39,337 nt of DNA, from positions 1-39,337 of the IMG/VR virus record IMGVR_UViG_3300009154_000111, one strand, 5' to 3'. Of this stretch, positions 15,566-25,895 are shown piece by piece (the stretch's first letter is position 1; each line of letters begins with the position of its first letter). Made by a program: the position numbers and the translations under genes. This stretch comes from a virus. A model generated the notes under the pieces. The model did not search any database, had not been told where the DNA came from, and saw only the letters and a list, made by a program, of their open reading frames with translations.

Positions 15566-16426
15566 TTAGTAGTATAAATATACAACGCCGTTACCGCCTG
15601 AGCCAGCAGTTCCACCAGTAGAAGCGCCGCCACCACCACCACCACCTAAGCCGCCTTTGCCACCATCATTTAGAACACCAGTTGATATTCCTGCTGGATA
15701 ACCAGCATTGAATCCTGCGCCTGTATATCCTGCTCCACCACCGCCACCGCCAAAAGATGTTCCAGTTCCAGTTGAACCAGCACCACCTGAATAGAAATCA
15801 CCAGTACCGCCAGCACCGCCTGTGCTTGTACCTGCTGTTCCTGCTGCACCACCGCCACCAGTAATTAGACCACGACCTCCAGCAGATGCAGTTACTGTTC
15901 CAGTTATTGTTGCTGAGCCACCGCCACCGCCAGTATTTACTCCAGCATTACCAGCAGTAGCAGAACCGCCAGCAGCGGCATAACCTGTTGAAGTTGTAGA
16001 AGGCGCGCCTGTGTAAGAACTTGTTGATGTGGTAGTTTGATTAGGCGTTGTTGCCCCACCTCCTGCACCGCCAGAAATTTGAGATGAACCTGCACCTGAA
16101 CCGCCACCCGAAAAAACCATTCCATAGATTGATGAACCGCCGCTTGCACCACCACCAGCAGTTGAAGTTCCTATGCCACCAGCGCCTACTGTTACTGAGT
16201 TTGAAATATAAGTCCAACCAGCAGAGTAACCACCCGCACCGCCGCCACCACCACCGCCAGTTGTTTGTGTGCTTCCTGCACCACCACCGCCGATGACGAT
16301 TGCATAGACTCGGTTGATACCAGCAGGAATATCAGTTACAGAAGAAGATGTTGTGTATGTGCGTTGCAGTTTGAGTCCGTAAGGAGTATCAGTAAATTGT
16401 GAATTGCTATAAATAGTTGCGCTCAT
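15566..16426 (-). CDS. Glycine-rich tail adhesin-like protein (group A)
   Basis: 286 residues. The N-terminus SATIYSNSQFTDTPYGLKLQ is followed by a beta-strand motif (IPAGINRVYAIVIGGGGAG), then roughly 220 residues rich in GGGGGAGG runs, and ends GGNGVVYLYY. Conserved landmarks are GGYSAGWTYISNSVTVGAGG and SSIYGMVFSGGGSG. Long Gly runs can pack as polyglycine-II helices, as known for the T-even-type gp38 adhesin tip. This makes a tail-tip or decorating role plausible but unproven. It starts 9 nt after a TAG that ends its paralogue, in the same frame. Confidence 0.75.
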   Translation of the reverse strand: MSATIYSNSQFTDTPYGLKLQRTYTTSSSVTDIPAGINRVYAIVIGGGGAGSTQTTGGGGGGGAGGYSAGWTYISNSVTVGAGGIGTSTAGGGASGGSSIYGMVFSGGGSGAGSSQISGGAGGGATTPNQTTTSTSSYTGAPSTTSTGYAAAGGSATAGNAGVNTGGGGGSATITGTVTASAGGRGLITGGGGAAGTAGTSTGGAGGTGDFYSGGAGSTGTGTSFGGGGGGAGYTGAGFNAGYPAGISTGVLNDGGKGGLGGGGGGGASTGGTAGSGGNGVVYLYY

Positions 16427-16435
16427 AGTTGCTCC

Positions 16436-17365
16436 CTAGTAGAAAAGGTAAAGTATTCCTGCGCCGCCTATTGAAGAAGTACCGCCAGTTGGTGCAGCAC
16501 CCCCACCACCCCCACCGATTCCACCTGCGCCACCAGCATTTCCTGATGCAGCAGTTCCGTTACCTGCAACTCCAGCACCACCACCACCTGCGCCAGCAGT
16601 TCCAGTACCAGTTGAACCATTACCACCTGTATAAGTTGTTGATGGGTTCAGAATTGAAATTCCAGTTCCACCATTACCGCCTGTTCTGCTTCCAGTAGTT
16701 GTACCCGCGTGACCACCGCCACCACCAGCAAAACCTGAACCGCCGTTACCAGCAGTAGAAGCAGTAGATACTCCGCTTATTCCAGCAGTTCCACCACCAC
16801 CACCTGAAATTCCATTACCGCCGTTACCAGCAGTAGAAGAACCACCTGCGCCGTATGTGCCATACCCATAGCCACCATTAGCACCAAAACCTCCATTGAT
16901 AGATGTTGCAGTTCCACCAATCCCATTTGCCATACCCCAATAATTGCAAGCATAGTTATTCAAATAACCACCATAAGAAGATATACCACCACCAGATGAA
17001 GGCTGACCACCTACTGCAATTATATTTCCATAGCGTGTATAACCACCGACACCACCAGTAACACCAAAACCAACTATGCAAGATGATGTTGCAATAGTCC
17101 AGCCCCACGAAATCTGTCCAGCACAACCTGAACTTCCATTAGCACCAGCAGATCCACCGCCACCAGCGCCAACTGCGATGGCATAAACAAATGTAATTCC
17201 AGCAGGGATTGTTACTGATGTATCGCCAGCATTTTTAGTTTGTTGTAGTTTTAAGCCGTAGGGCAAAATAAAATGCGTATTAGATAAAGGTGTTGAGGCA
17301 GGAGAAGATGGGTGCCAATCACTGACTTGTGAACTTACTTCGCCTCTAGGTAAATATTGATGCAT
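16436..17365 (-). CDS. Glycine-rich tail adhesin-like protein (group B)
   Basis: 309 residues. It opens MHQYLPRGEVSSQVSDWHPS, a group B N-terminus shared with the genes ending at 26832 and 27735. It then has THFILPYGLKLQQTK and VTIPAGITFVYAIAVGAGGG, a Gly-rich body with blocks such as GGFGANGGYGYG, and the aromatic end LYLFY. It terminates in TAG. The downstream paralogue begins three codons later in the same reading frame, so readthrough would fuse the two proteins (about 600 residues). The most likely role is a tail adhesin. Confidence 0.75.
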   Translation of the reverse strand: MHQYLPRGEVSSQVSDWHPSSPASTPLSNTHFILPYGLKLQQTKNAGDTSVTIPAGITFVYAIAVGAGGGGSAGANGSSGCAGQISWGWTIATSSCIVGFGVTGGVGGYTRYGNIIAVGGQPSSGGGISSYGGYLNNYACNYWGMANGIGGTATSINGGFGANGGYGYGTYGAGGSSTAGNGGNGISGGGGGTAGISGVSTASTAGNGGSGFAGGGGGHAGTTTGSRTGGNGGTGISILNPSTTYTGGNGSTGTGTAGAGGGGAGVAGNGTAASGNAGGAGGIGGGGGGAAPTGGTSSIGGAGILYLFY

Positions 17366-17374
17366 ATCTAAACC

Positions 17375-18268
17375 TTATACTATACGATTAACGTAGCCTG
17401 AAAGCGCAATGACGTTGGCTGTTGAAGCGTACGCATAGATTGCCGAATATAAAGTAGAAGACGTATTGTTAGATAAAATCAATCCTGGTGTAATAAGAGT
17501 TAGACCAGATTGAGCGGGGATAGTAATTATCTGTTGTCCAGATATAAATGCAGATGCGCCTGTCTGAGCAATTCCATATTGAAGAGTTAACTGAGTAGCA
17601 GCATTAGATAGGTTATTTGCATAGAGCCAAACTTCATCAAGTCCCGCACCTGTGTTGTTATGGATAAATGTACCAACTGTTGGAGATGCAGTTGCTAGAC
17701 CAGTCTGAGTCGAGATAGCACCAGTTGTTGTTGATAATACTGAGGTTGTGAATGTGTAAGAACCAGAAGAACCAGCGACCGCGGTAATTGGCGAAGAAGA
17801 GACGTTATAGCCAGCGGTAGTCAAACCAGTTACAGTAACTAATTGAGTAGTTGCAAACTGTACTGTTGATGTTGTTGTGTACACAGCGTTATATGAAGTT
17901 GCTGTACCCGATGCAGTAGCAGAAATTGCGCCAACAGTAAACGGTATTGATGCGGTAAATGTAGTAGAAGACGGCACAGATGTAATAATAATGTTTAGTA
18001 AGTTAGCGGAGGCAAAGTTAGTTCCCGCAGTAAAGCCAGAGATTGAAATCAACTGACCAACTACAAACGAGTGAGACGCTGAAGTTGTGTAGGTAATAGT
18101 GTTAGATCCTGCTGCAGCAACTGCGGTGTTAACGGTTGCAGTGGTAGTCGTAGGTGAGGCTACTGAGGTGACATAGATACCAGAGGCAAGAGTGGTAGAG
18201 GTTGCCGTGACTAGGGTCGGATAGGAATAAGGTTGACCCGATAGTAATACTTTGCTATATGTTGCCAT
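17375..18268 (-). CDS. Beta-rich tail protein with a ..SHSFVVGQ.. repeat motif
   Basis: 297 residues, Ser/Thr/Ala-rich. It contains YTTSASHSFVVGQLISISGF and a second variant (VQFATTQLVTVTGLTTAGYN), a recurrent strand motif also present in the 1383-aa and 1532-aa tail proteins. It ends with a distinct domain (GTFIHNNTGAGLDEVWLYAN ... LTLQYGIAQTG), which resembles phage tail proteins with a beta-sandwich ending. AAGGAG precedes the ATG. Virion structural protein; exact position unknown. Confidence 0.65.
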   Translation of the reverse strand: MATYSKVLLSGQPYSYPTLVTATSTTLASGIYVTSVASPTTTTATVNTAVAAAGSNTITYTTSASHSFVVGQLISISGFTAGTNFASANLLNIIITSVPSSTTFTASIPFTVGAISATASGTATSYNAVYTTTSTVQFATTQLVTVTGLTTAGYNVSSSPITAVAGSSGSYTFTTSVLSTTTGAISTQTGLATASPTVGTFIHNNTGAGLDEVWLYANNLSNAATQLTLQYGIAQTGASAFISGQQIITIPAQSGLTLITPGLILSNNTSSTLYSAIYAYASTANVIALSGYVNRIV

Positions 18269-18310
18269 TTATATATCTCCTTGTTTATAGGTTTATTATA
18301 CCATTAATAT

Positions 18311-19951
18311 TTAAAAAACCTGGCTTGCTAGGACCATTTGATCCCCGTCGCCTTTAGTAAAATTACCTATTGGATCTATTGCTGATAATACTGTACCACC
18401 ACTATTTTGCCATTCTGTAAGGTTTGCAGTTTGAGATGCTGCACCTTTTACTCCTAATGCAAGATAAGCAGCATTTGATGCAAACGCACTAACTCCAGCA
18501 AGACCTATGTGATTATTAGAGCCACCTCTAATTCCACCTTGTGCATAAATTGATCCATAATTAACATTTAATTGATTACTTGCATTTAATTGTAATAGTA
18601 TAGCACTTCCAGAATTTTTAATTTGAAAATAATCTGCAGTTTGAGTGCCATTTCCATTTATAGTTAAACCAATAATATCTTGGTTATTAGAAATAGCCAT
18701 TGTGTTGGATCCACCATAATTGCCTTGAACTGCTAATCCACCTTGTAACCATGTATTTCCAGTAAATAATGCGCCACCTTGCGCTGTAACTTTAGCTAAT
18801 AATCCGCCTGAACCATTTTGCCATTGTGTTAAATCTCCTTGTTGAGAAGTGCTACCTATGCCACCTGAAGTATATGTGTCTACTAAAGGATTAGTAACAG
18901 TAAATTGTGAAGCAGTTGCAGATGCAATAGTTGCGTTAGTTAAATTAAAACCAGATCCTGCTGTTGCGCTTGGATTACCTGTAGATACAATTCCAGTAAT
19001 TGTTATTTGTTCGCCAGCATAAAGATAAAAAGAATTTGTCGAATTGTAGGTTATTGTTGTGCCATTTGCTGTTGCATTTGTAATTGTATAAGTTGAATTT
19101 GTTCCTTTAACAATCAATGGCATTTGATTTGAAAATCTTGAAGCTATAGTAAAAAAACTAGTATTTAAAAAATTTGCATTGTTAGTTGGCATTTGTATAA
19201 TTGAACCAGTTGTAGCAGTATCTTGTATATTATTTGCAAGAACGCTTGTTGTTAAAATTCCATTACTAAATTGTCCTTGACCGCTAGGTGTAACATAACC
19301 AGTTCTTGTACCGCCTGTACCAAAAAATTCCATAAGATTTGATATTTGTAAAGGATGAGCTTGAATTACAACTTGTGTATTAATTGGATTTACTCCAGTT
19401 ATACTAAGTTGTGGGCTTGGTCTTAATATTCCAAATCCTGTTCCAACACCACCTGGTGTAAATCCTGATCCTAATACCGTAAAAGCCCAAGCTCCTGAAC
19501 CGCCACTTATTGATGTTACCACCCATATTCCATTAAAATAACTAGGGGTTACTGATGATATTTGTACTTGTTGACCAACTAAAAGTGGTTGTGAAGATAA
19601 TCCATATGTAAATGTTGCAGTTGTTGAAGATGTGGCTGTTGCAGAACCAAGAGGATAATTTTGGTTTGCCTGCCCAAATGCTGGTGTATTTCCAATATAT
19701 ATATTTCCTGCAGAATTTATTGAAGTTCTTGTTACTCCCGCATTATCTTGTATTTGAACTAAATCTAAGTTAGGAAGAGATGCACTTTTTAAAGTTAAAC
19801 CAACATTTGTAGCATCTGGAAATATAATCCCTGCTTTAGAATTTACTGTAGTTGTATTTATAGTATTAGTTACGTTTAATACGTCATCAACATTTAATTC
19901 AGATACCTTGGCAGGATCTTGATATGTATACTTTAATTTATCTAAAGCCAT
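18311..19951 (-). CDS. Tail-fibre protein with QWQ repeats
   Basis: 546 residues. N-terminal residues 1-80 contain ALDKLKYTYQDPAKVSELNV and an IQDNAGVTRTSINSAG motif. The body carries repeats of the type 'DLTQWQNGSGGLLAKVTAQG' and 'ANLTEWQNSGGTVLSAIDP-GNF', shared with two other fibres in this window. They are separated by SAS/TAS-rich linkers with the VGQ.V.I motif. The C-terminus ends KGDGDQMVLASQVF. GGGAGG precedes the ATG. This is probably a fibre built from repetitive beta strands; attachment point and receptor are unknown. Confidence 0.7.
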   Translation of the reverse strand: MALDKLKYTYQDPAKVSELNVDDVLNVTNTINTTTVNSKAGIIFPDATNVGLTLKSASLPNLDLVQIQDNAGVTRTSINSAGNIYIGNTPAFGQANQNYPLGSATATSSTTATFTYGLSSQPLLVGQQVQISSVTPSYFNGIWVVTSISGGSGAWAFTVLGSGFTPGGVGTGFGILRPSPQLSITGVNPINTQVVIQAHPLQISNLMEFFGTGGTRTGYVTPSGQGQFSNGILTTSVLANNIQDTATTGSIIQMPTNNANFLNTSFFTIASRFSNQMPLIVKGTNSTYTITNATANGTTITYNSTNSFYLYAGEQITITGIVSTGNPSATAGSGFNLTNATIASATASQFTVTNPLVDTYTSGGIGSTSQQGDLTQWQNGSGGLLAKVTAQGGALFTGNTWLQGGLAVQGNYGGSNTMAISNNQDIIGLTINGNGTQTADYFQIKNSGSAILLQLNASNQLNVNYGSIYAQGGIRGGSNNHIGLAGVSAFASNAAYLALGVKGAASQTANLTEWQNSGGTVLSAIDPIGNFTKGDGDQMVLASQVF

Positions 19952-19973
19952 TTAGAACCTCCCCCGCTTTTTA

Positions 19974-22900
19974 TTAAGCTTGGGCTTCTGTCCAAGCAAC
20001 ACGTCCAAGTACTGATTGAGCTGTGGTACCTACGTTTGTTACAACAATTGTAAGAACGTCGGGACCATCTGGATAAATATTATTATTTGAATATAAGGTT
20101 CCATTACCTGTAATAGCATTACCTAAATCACGAAGTGTGTTAATTTCATTTGAACCAGTTGTTGATACAAAGAATCCACCTGTTGTTTCACCACCCTGAA
20201 TAATATAGTTACCACCAGCAAAGTCAGCAATTTGACCAAGTGAAGATGTTGGTGAAGATACAGCGTTTCTTACTGGGTTTGTCCAAGTTGCATATGTATT
20301 TGCTGTTGGATTAAATGGAACTCCATTCAAAATAGCCTGTACGAATACGTTACCTGAAGATGTACCAAGTAGAGAAATATCAAGTGTTCTAAACACAAGC
20401 TGCATACGATTAATTAATTCACGACGACCAAAGAAATCTGCAATACCAGTATCTACTGAAGGTGATATACGAATTGAGAATAATGCTTTTGTTGTAGCTC
20501 CCGCAAATGTTAGTGCAGCAGATGAAAGCGATACCGCATTATTTAATGTAATTGCTGTACTTGATTGTACTGATGCAACATATGTATTTGCAGGAACACC
20601 AGTTCCAGATACATACATACCAGCAACTACGTTTGTGTTTGCTGCAGATAATGTTACAGAAGTTGAAGATCCTGATGTAGATCCTGTTGCTGTTGTACCA
20701 TTCGCTGGTGCAAGGGCGGTAGGTGTAACTTGACCATAAGTAAAGAGAAGCGACTTATCATCATCAAAACGACCATCCATAATAACAGATGTACCCCAGT
20801 GTGACATTGTAGGTCCAAATGTTGGAAATGCTTGCTCAACAACTACTGGCGTAGTTGCAGAATATGTAAATGCTGTTCCTGTTGTAGCACCCATTGGAGG
20901 GAAGTATACAAGTGGGTTTGCAGTTGTTGCTGCTGCAGATAATGTTAAGCTTGTTCCGCTAATATATTCAATTTTTGTTCCATCTGGGAACGTTGGGTGA
21001 ACAACTCTTTGTCCAACTTGAAGACCTGTATTTGCAGCAACTGTTCCAATATTTGAACCTGCTGCAATTGTTAATGTATAGCCATTAGTTGTTAAATTAC
21101 CTGCCTGTGCACGGGTAACACCAGTAAATGTATTTCCAGTTATACCTGTATAGTTAAAATATTCAAATGCTGATCCAGATCTAATTACTGCAGTTCCTGG
21201 CAATGTTGCAGATCCTGCGTAAAATCCTGTTGTATTTGCAACTGTAATTGTTGTATCAGTTGTTCCAACGCTTGCTTGAATTTGAGTTACCGCTGGTTTG
21301 GTTTCTGATTCATAACGACCTGGAAGGTTTCCTGAACGCATGTAAGCCATAGCATTTTGATTGTTATTTGCTAATTTGTGTACATAAATAATATTACCCT
21401 TTGGACCACGGAAGCCCCAACGTACGGCACCTGCGCCATACCAAGAATAATCAATATAAAACATTTGCATCTTTGTAAGATCTAAGTTATATCCTGATGG
21501 TCCTGTTCCGTCAAGCTTATCAATATTCCATGCAGATTGTGGAATTCTTGTTTCAACAGTCTTAGAAACAATTACGTTTGTAGCTGTATTTCCACGATAT
21601 GATGGCTGTATTGTTAAAGATGTATCTGAAGCAATATCAATAACTTTATATGACTGTCCACGAAGAATAATAAAATCTCCTGGAACCAATTGCTTATTAA
21701 ATGATGTTGGATATGCTGTGCTTGTTTGTGTTACTGTATTTGAACCCTGTGTAACGCTTACACGTCCCGCTGATTGAAAAATAGAGTTACGACGAACTGC
21801 ATATAATGTTATTCCATCAAATTCAAAGAAAACACCATTTTGCTGATCAAACATTCCTAAACGATTAAACGCACCGTTCCAAGCATTTACTGCTACATAA
21901 TACTGACCTGAAGCTGTTGCTGCTTGTGGAGTAATAGATGCTACATAAGTAAAGTCTGTTAATGATGTTACGTTTGCAACAGTAAATGTACCGTTGTATC
22001 CATTTTCGTTAGCACCATAAATTGTTACTTGATATCCTGGCTGTAAGCCATGACGTTCTTTTGTTTTTACCGTTACAGTTGTACCAGAAGATGTTAAAGA
22101 ATCAATTCCAAATGTTGGCTTAAGAATTGTTCCAGACGATATTTGAATGCCCTTACCTGATTGATAACGGAAATAACGACGTGTTTGACGAACTTGAGCT
22201 ACGTTATTTGAACCACTATTTGTTGAGAACATAACTCCACCATCAAAAGCACGGTGTGTAACTTGAGCTTGATTACGTGCAAATATTGATGCATAAAATG
22301 TTGTTGATGTTGAAGATAAAGCTGCAGTTAAATTATTGTTTAATGTAATTACTGTACCTTGAATATCTTTAATTATTGAACCATTAGGAATACCAGTTGC
22401 TGCAAATATTGTCATACCTAATGATAATCCTGTAGCTGATGCGACTGTAATAATGTTTGATCCCGCTACACCTGTAGAAGTTGTAGCAGTTGGAGATGCT
22501 GAAGCAGTACCTGTTTGTGCTGCTGTAGCATAATATATAAACTGTGTTGGTGTAACAACTGTAGCAACATGATAATTACCGTTAATTGTTCCAGATAAAC
22601 CTGTTGTTCCAACAACTGCAACTTCATTTCCAAGCGCTAAACCATGTGGGACTGTTGTTGTAACAGTTACAGCACCTGTGTTTGTATTGTATGCCATTGT
22701 TGGAGCTGTTATTGTTCCAGCAGTTATTGAAGCATTTGTAAAGTATGTTCCTGCTTGTACTTGTGTTTTATATGTATCAAAAATAGATGTTGATGCCCAA
22801 ATTGTTGGAGTTGGGCCTTTTGCTGAATATGTAAGTGCAGAAACTATAGAAGCAGATGCTGTAGATGTTGTAATACTTGTTGTAGTATTATTTACAGTAA

Positions 22901-24125
22901 ATGAAGTTGCTGCAACTATTGATTGAACAATAAATGTTCCGTTAGCTCCCGCTGTTGTTGCACCTGTAATAACAACTGCTGATCCAACTGGTGGAGGAGT
23001 TGTTGTGTTATATGTAACTTGTGTTCCAGTTCCTGCAGAAATTGCAGTAATAGAAGCTGTTGGGGTTGTTTCAACTATATAGTTACCAATTGCTGTTGGA
23101 GAAAATGTATCTGATACAACAATAGGAGATCCTGGAGCTGGTGCAATATTATATACAACATTTCCTGTACCTGTTGCTGCACCCGTTCCATTGCTTGCAA
23201 TAATAAATGATGTTGGTGTGGGTGTTGATAAAACTGGAGTTGCAATAGTAGTATTATATGAACCACCTGTAGCAGTTAATCCTGTAACTACAACTAATTG
23301 TCCGACTGATAGGTTATGTGCAGCAGATGTTGTATATTGAGCTGTTGTACCATTTCCAAATGCTCCCGCAGATGTTGTAGTTATAATAGAAGCGTTTGTA
23401 TAAACAGTAGTTGCTCTTGTTCCTGCCGTTGCAGTTTGAATATCTAAAGTATTAAGTGAGTTAAAAACAAATGCATAAGCAAATGGACGGTTATTCATTA
23501 ATCCAAGGTTTTCCCACTTAGAAACCTGAGATGAGTATTCAAAGTCTGTATCAACAAGAGCTTGAGGTGAAGACATTCTAAGCTTACCAACTGGATCAGT
23601 CATTTCTTGTGATGGTTCAAACTTTTCTGCATATTCGTCAATTGTAATTTGCAACTTATCTGTAGTTGCCATTGTTGTTGTATTGTAGTTTAATGTTACA
23701 ACCGTATTTTCGTTAATTGTTACAAGTCCACCAGATACATAAGTTCCCGCCGCATTTGTTGTTACAGTAAATGTTGTAGTTGTAGGAACAGAAGCGATTG
23801 TTCCAACTATGTTATATGCATATGGTGTAACACCAGTAACTGTTACTGTTTGTCCTACTATAAAACCATGTGCTGCAGATGTTGTATATGTTGCAGCAGT
23901 TCCTGAGCCAGATGCGGCTGTTACTTGAAAAAATGTTGATGAATCTCCGTATGTTGCATATGATGATGCTAAGAGGGACGGGTCTGAAAAATTGTATATT
24001 ACCTTATTGGCTGTTACGTTAGTTATAAGAACAAGACGCTCTCTTGTAATAATTCTAGGAATAACCACAGTCCTTGTTGCTGGATTAAATGCATAGCTTG
24101 TTTCAAGTAGAATCTTTCTTGCCAT
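19974..24125 (-). CDS. Large beta-rich tail protein
   Basis: 1383 residues. The first 200 residues read MARKILLETSYAFNPATRTV ... YTTSAAHGFIVGQTVTVTGV ... LQITIDEYAEKFEPSQEMTD. They are followed by at least four variants of the 'AAHGF.VGQ.V.VTG' motif. A long middle domain contains NGAFNRLGMFDQQNGVFFEF, RNSIFQSAGRV and MFYIDYSWYGAGAVRWGFRG, then VHKLANNNQNAMAYMRSGNL. That segment resembles a domain I know from tail genes of many aquatic phages. The C-terminal part is rich in jelly-roll-like strands and ends NVGTTAQSVLGRVAWTEAQA. It is the largest ordered (non-collagen) virion protein here. The gene has an internal GGAGCG ribosome-binding site shared with the end of the previous gene. Confidence 0.75.
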   Translation of the reverse strand: MARKILLETSYAFNPATRTVVIPRIITRERLVLITNVTANKVIYNFSDPSLLASSYATYGDSSTFFQVTAASGSGTAATYTTSAAHGFIVGQTVTVTGVTPYAYNIVGTIASVPTTTTFTVTTNAAGTYVSGGLVTINENTVVTLNYNTTTMATTDKLQITIDEYAEKFEPSQEMTDPVGKLRMSSPQALVDTDFEYSSQVSKWENLGLMNNRPFAYAFVFNSLNTLDIQTATAGTRATTVYTNASIITTTSAGAFGNGTTAQYTTSAAHNLSVGQLVVVTGLTATGGSYNTTIATPVLSTPTPTSFIIASNGTGAATGTGNVVYNIAPAPGSPIVVSDTFSPTAIGNYIVETTPTASITAISAGTGTQVTYNTTTPPPVGSAVVITGATTAGANGTFIVQSIVAATSFTVNNTTTSITTSTASASIVSALTYSAKGPTPTIWASTSIFDTYKTQVQAGTYFTNASITAGTITAPTMAYNTNTGAVTVTTTVPHGLALGNEVAVVGTTGLSGTINGNYHVATVVTPTQFIYYATAAQTGTASASPTATTSTGVAGSNIITVASATGLSLGMTIFAATGIPNGSIIKDIQGTVITLNNNLTAALSSTSTTFYASIFARNQAQVTHRAFDGGVMFSTNSGSNNVAQVRQTRRYFRYQSGKGIQISSGTILKPTFGIDSLTSSGTTVTVKTKERHGLQPGYQVTIYGANENGYNGTFTVANVTSLTDFTYVASITPQAATASGQYYVAVNAWNGAFNRLGMFDQQNGVFFEFDGITLYAVRRNSIFQSAGRVSVTQGSNTVTQTSTAYPTSFNKQLVPGDFIILRGQSYKVIDIASDTSLTIQPSYRGNTATNVIVSKTVETRIPQSAWNIDKLDGTGPSGYNLDLTKMQMFYIDYSWYGAGAVRWGFRGPKGNIIYVHKLANNNQNAMAYMRSGNLPGRYESETKPAVTQIQASVGTTDTTITVANTTGFYAGSATLPGTAVIRSGSAFEYFNYTGITGNTFTGVTRAQAGNLTTNGYTLTIAAGSNIGTVAANTGLQVGQRVVHPTFPDGTKIEYISGTSLTLSAAATTANPLVYFPPMGATTGTAFTYSATTPVVVEQAFPTFGPTMSHWGTSVIMDGRFDDDKSLLFTYGQVTPTALAPANGTTATGSTSGSSTSVTLSAANTNVVAGMYVSGTGVPANTYVASVQSSTAITLNNAVSLSSAALTFAGATTKALFSIRISPSVDTGIADFFGRRELINRMQLVFRTLDISLLGTSSGNVFVQAILNGVPFNPTANTYATWTNPVRNAVSSPTSSLGQIADFAGGNYIIQGGETTGGFFVSTTGSNEINTLRDLGNAITGNGTLYSNNNIYPDGPDVLTIVVTNVGTTAQSVLGRVAWTEAQA

Positions 24126-24126
24126 A

Positions 24127-25020
24127 TTAGTACGCTCCTAGTAAAATGTCCATTGCTTTAAATGGATAAGAATATGTTGTTGATGATACTGTCTGTCCCG
24201 CTTCAATCCTGCCCACAAAAGTTGTTCCTACGGGCGGGACTTCAGAAAAAGACATATATCCATCTGAATCTAATATAAATCCATCATAACTGAAAGGACT
24301 TCCCCAAACATATTCTGGTAGACTTACACTTTGAATTATACCATTAAGAGTTATTAAAAGCCTAAAAGGGTTTGTTATTGCTTGAGTAACTCCTTGCCAT
24401 GTGGGAAAAAATCTATTTTCAATTCCGTCAAATTTATAATATAAATTATCTAAGGGGGTTATTTCTAAGTTAGATCCTGCAATAATAGTTCCAGTATTTG
24501 TAGTAATTGAATTTACTGTAGCATTTCCAGCACTATCTATTTTTGCAATTATATTTCCGAGTGAATCTTGCCATTCTTGTAAATTGGCACTTTGACTTGT
24601 AGCACCTTTTATAATAAAACCTTTATTTGTTGATGTGCCAATGGTAATTTGTTGGGGGGATCCAGTAAATGTATTAGAGTTTGCTAAATATGGAATAATA
24701 ATTGGATCTACAAGAAGATTTACTCCAGATGTGGTTAAACTTGATGCTATATTTAGACTTATTGTAGTGCCAGATAGATTTATAGGAGATGTTGCACTTC
24801 CAACTCCCGCCGTTCCCGCCGTTCCTGTAGGTCCTTGAACTCCTTGTATTCCTTGTATTGTACTTTGAGCACCTTGTATACCTTGTGCTCCTTGAGTTCC
24901 TTGAACTGCTACAGAACCAACAGATTGCCAAACGTAGCCAGTCCAAATCCATGTAAGTCCATTAAATGAATATGTAGTTACATTTGCTACTAAACCTGAA
25001 GTTGGAAAATTAATTGGCAT
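24127..25020 (-). CDS. Fibre protein with short collagen-like stretch
   Basis: 297 residues. It starts MPINFPTSGLVANVTTYSFN and GLTWIWTGYVWQSVGS, then has a short Gly-X-Gln stretch (VQGTQGAQGIQGAQ, continuing to GIQGVQGPTG). A beta-rich region has a single QWQ-type repeat (SANLQEWQDSLGNIIAKIDS). It ends with a knob-like domain including NPFRLLITLNGIIQSVSLPE and FKAMDILLGAY. It appears to be a miniature of the 1532-aa fibre. GGAG precedes the ATG. Confidence 0.7.
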   Translation of the reverse strand: MPINFPTSGLVANVTTYSFNGLTWIWTGYVWQSVGSVAVQGTQGAQGIQGAQSTIQGIQGVQGPTGTAGTAGVGSATSPINLSGTTISLNIASSLTTSGVNLLVDPIIIPYLANSNTFTGSPQQITIGTSTNKGFIIKGATSQSANLQEWQDSLGNIIAKIDSAGNATVNSITTNTGTIIAGSNLEITPLDNLYYKFDGIENRFFPTWQGVTQAITNPFRLLITLNGIIQSVSLPEYVWGSPFSYDGFILDSDGYMSFSEVPPVGTTFVGRIEAGQTVSSTTYSYPFKAMDILLGAY

Positions 25021-25052
25021 TTATTTGCTCCTGTAACTTATTATACATTATA

Positions 25053-25886
25053 TTAATAATAAAGAAGTACACAACCACCACCACCTGAACCAGCAGCACC
25101 TGATGTTGAGGCCGCCCCACCACCACCGCCACCTAAACCTCCGTTACCACCATTGTTTCCAACTGCATCTTTGCCAGCACCTAAAAATCCAGCGCCTCCC
25201 CCTCCACCACCAAAAGTTATTCCTGTTCCTGTTGAACCTAAGCCACCAGTATAGAAATCACCTGTGCCGCCGTTGCCACCTGTGCCAACTCCTGATGTTC
25301 CTGCTGCACCACCGCCACCACAGATAAGTCCACGGTTACCGCCACCAGCATTTATTGCTCCAGTAGTACCTGCTTGTCCATTTGCTCCTCCCGCTGAAAC
25401 CCCAGCAGCATTTTGTGCACCAGCGTAACTATAAACTCCGCCTGAAGACGAAGGCGCTCCTGTATAAGAGACGGTTGACGAAACTCCACCACCTGATGTT
25501 GCACCAGCAGCACCTCCACCACCTGTTCCAAGCTGTGCACCAGAACCACCACCAGCCATTACCATTCCATAAATTGATGAACCACCATTAGCACCAGCAG
25601 CCGCAGTACTTGGCCCAGTGCCGCCAGCGCCGACTGTTACCGTATTTGAAATATAAGTCCAACCCGTTGAGTAGCCTCCAGCACCTCCAGCACCTCCACC
25701 ACCAGTTGCAGTAGATGAGCCACTACCGCCACCACCAATAACAATTGCATACACTCTGTTTATGCCTATGGGAATAGTTACTGAATATGTTTGATCAGTT
25801 GTAGTTGTATTAGTAAAAGTTTGCTGTAGCTTAAGACCCAAAGGAGTATCACTATACTGTGGGCTTTGATTAATACTAGAACTCAT
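25053..25886 (-). CDS. Glycine-rich tail adhesin-like protein (group A)
   Basis: 277 residues. It has the group A start SSSINQSPQYSDTPLGLKLQ, then SVTIPIGINRVYAIVIGGGG, GGYSTGWTYISNTVTVGAGG, SSIYGMVMAGGGSG, variable Gly-rich loops and the end GGGGCVLLYY. The skeleton is the same as the gene ending at 15566, with different spacers between conserved landmarks; such a pattern is consistent with hypervariable adhesin loops. TAAGGAG precedes the ATG. It is first on the map (last transcribed) of a four-gene tandem array of Gly-rich paralogues. Confidence 0.75.
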   Translation of the reverse strand: MSSSINQSPQYSDTPLGLKLQQTFTNTTTTDQTYSVTIPIGINRVYAIVIGGGGSGSSTATGGGGAGGAGGYSTGWTYISNTVTVGAGGTGPSTAAAGANGGSSIYGMVMAGGGSGAQLGTGGGGAAGATSGGGVSSTVSYTGAPSSSGGVYSYAGAQNAAGVSAGGANGQAGTTGAINAGGGNRGLICGGGGAAGTSGVGTGGNGGTGDFYTGGLGSTGTGITFGGGGGGAGFLGAGKDAVGNNGGNGGLGGGGGGAASTSGAAGSGGGGCVLLYY

Positions 25887-25895
25887 TATTACTCC

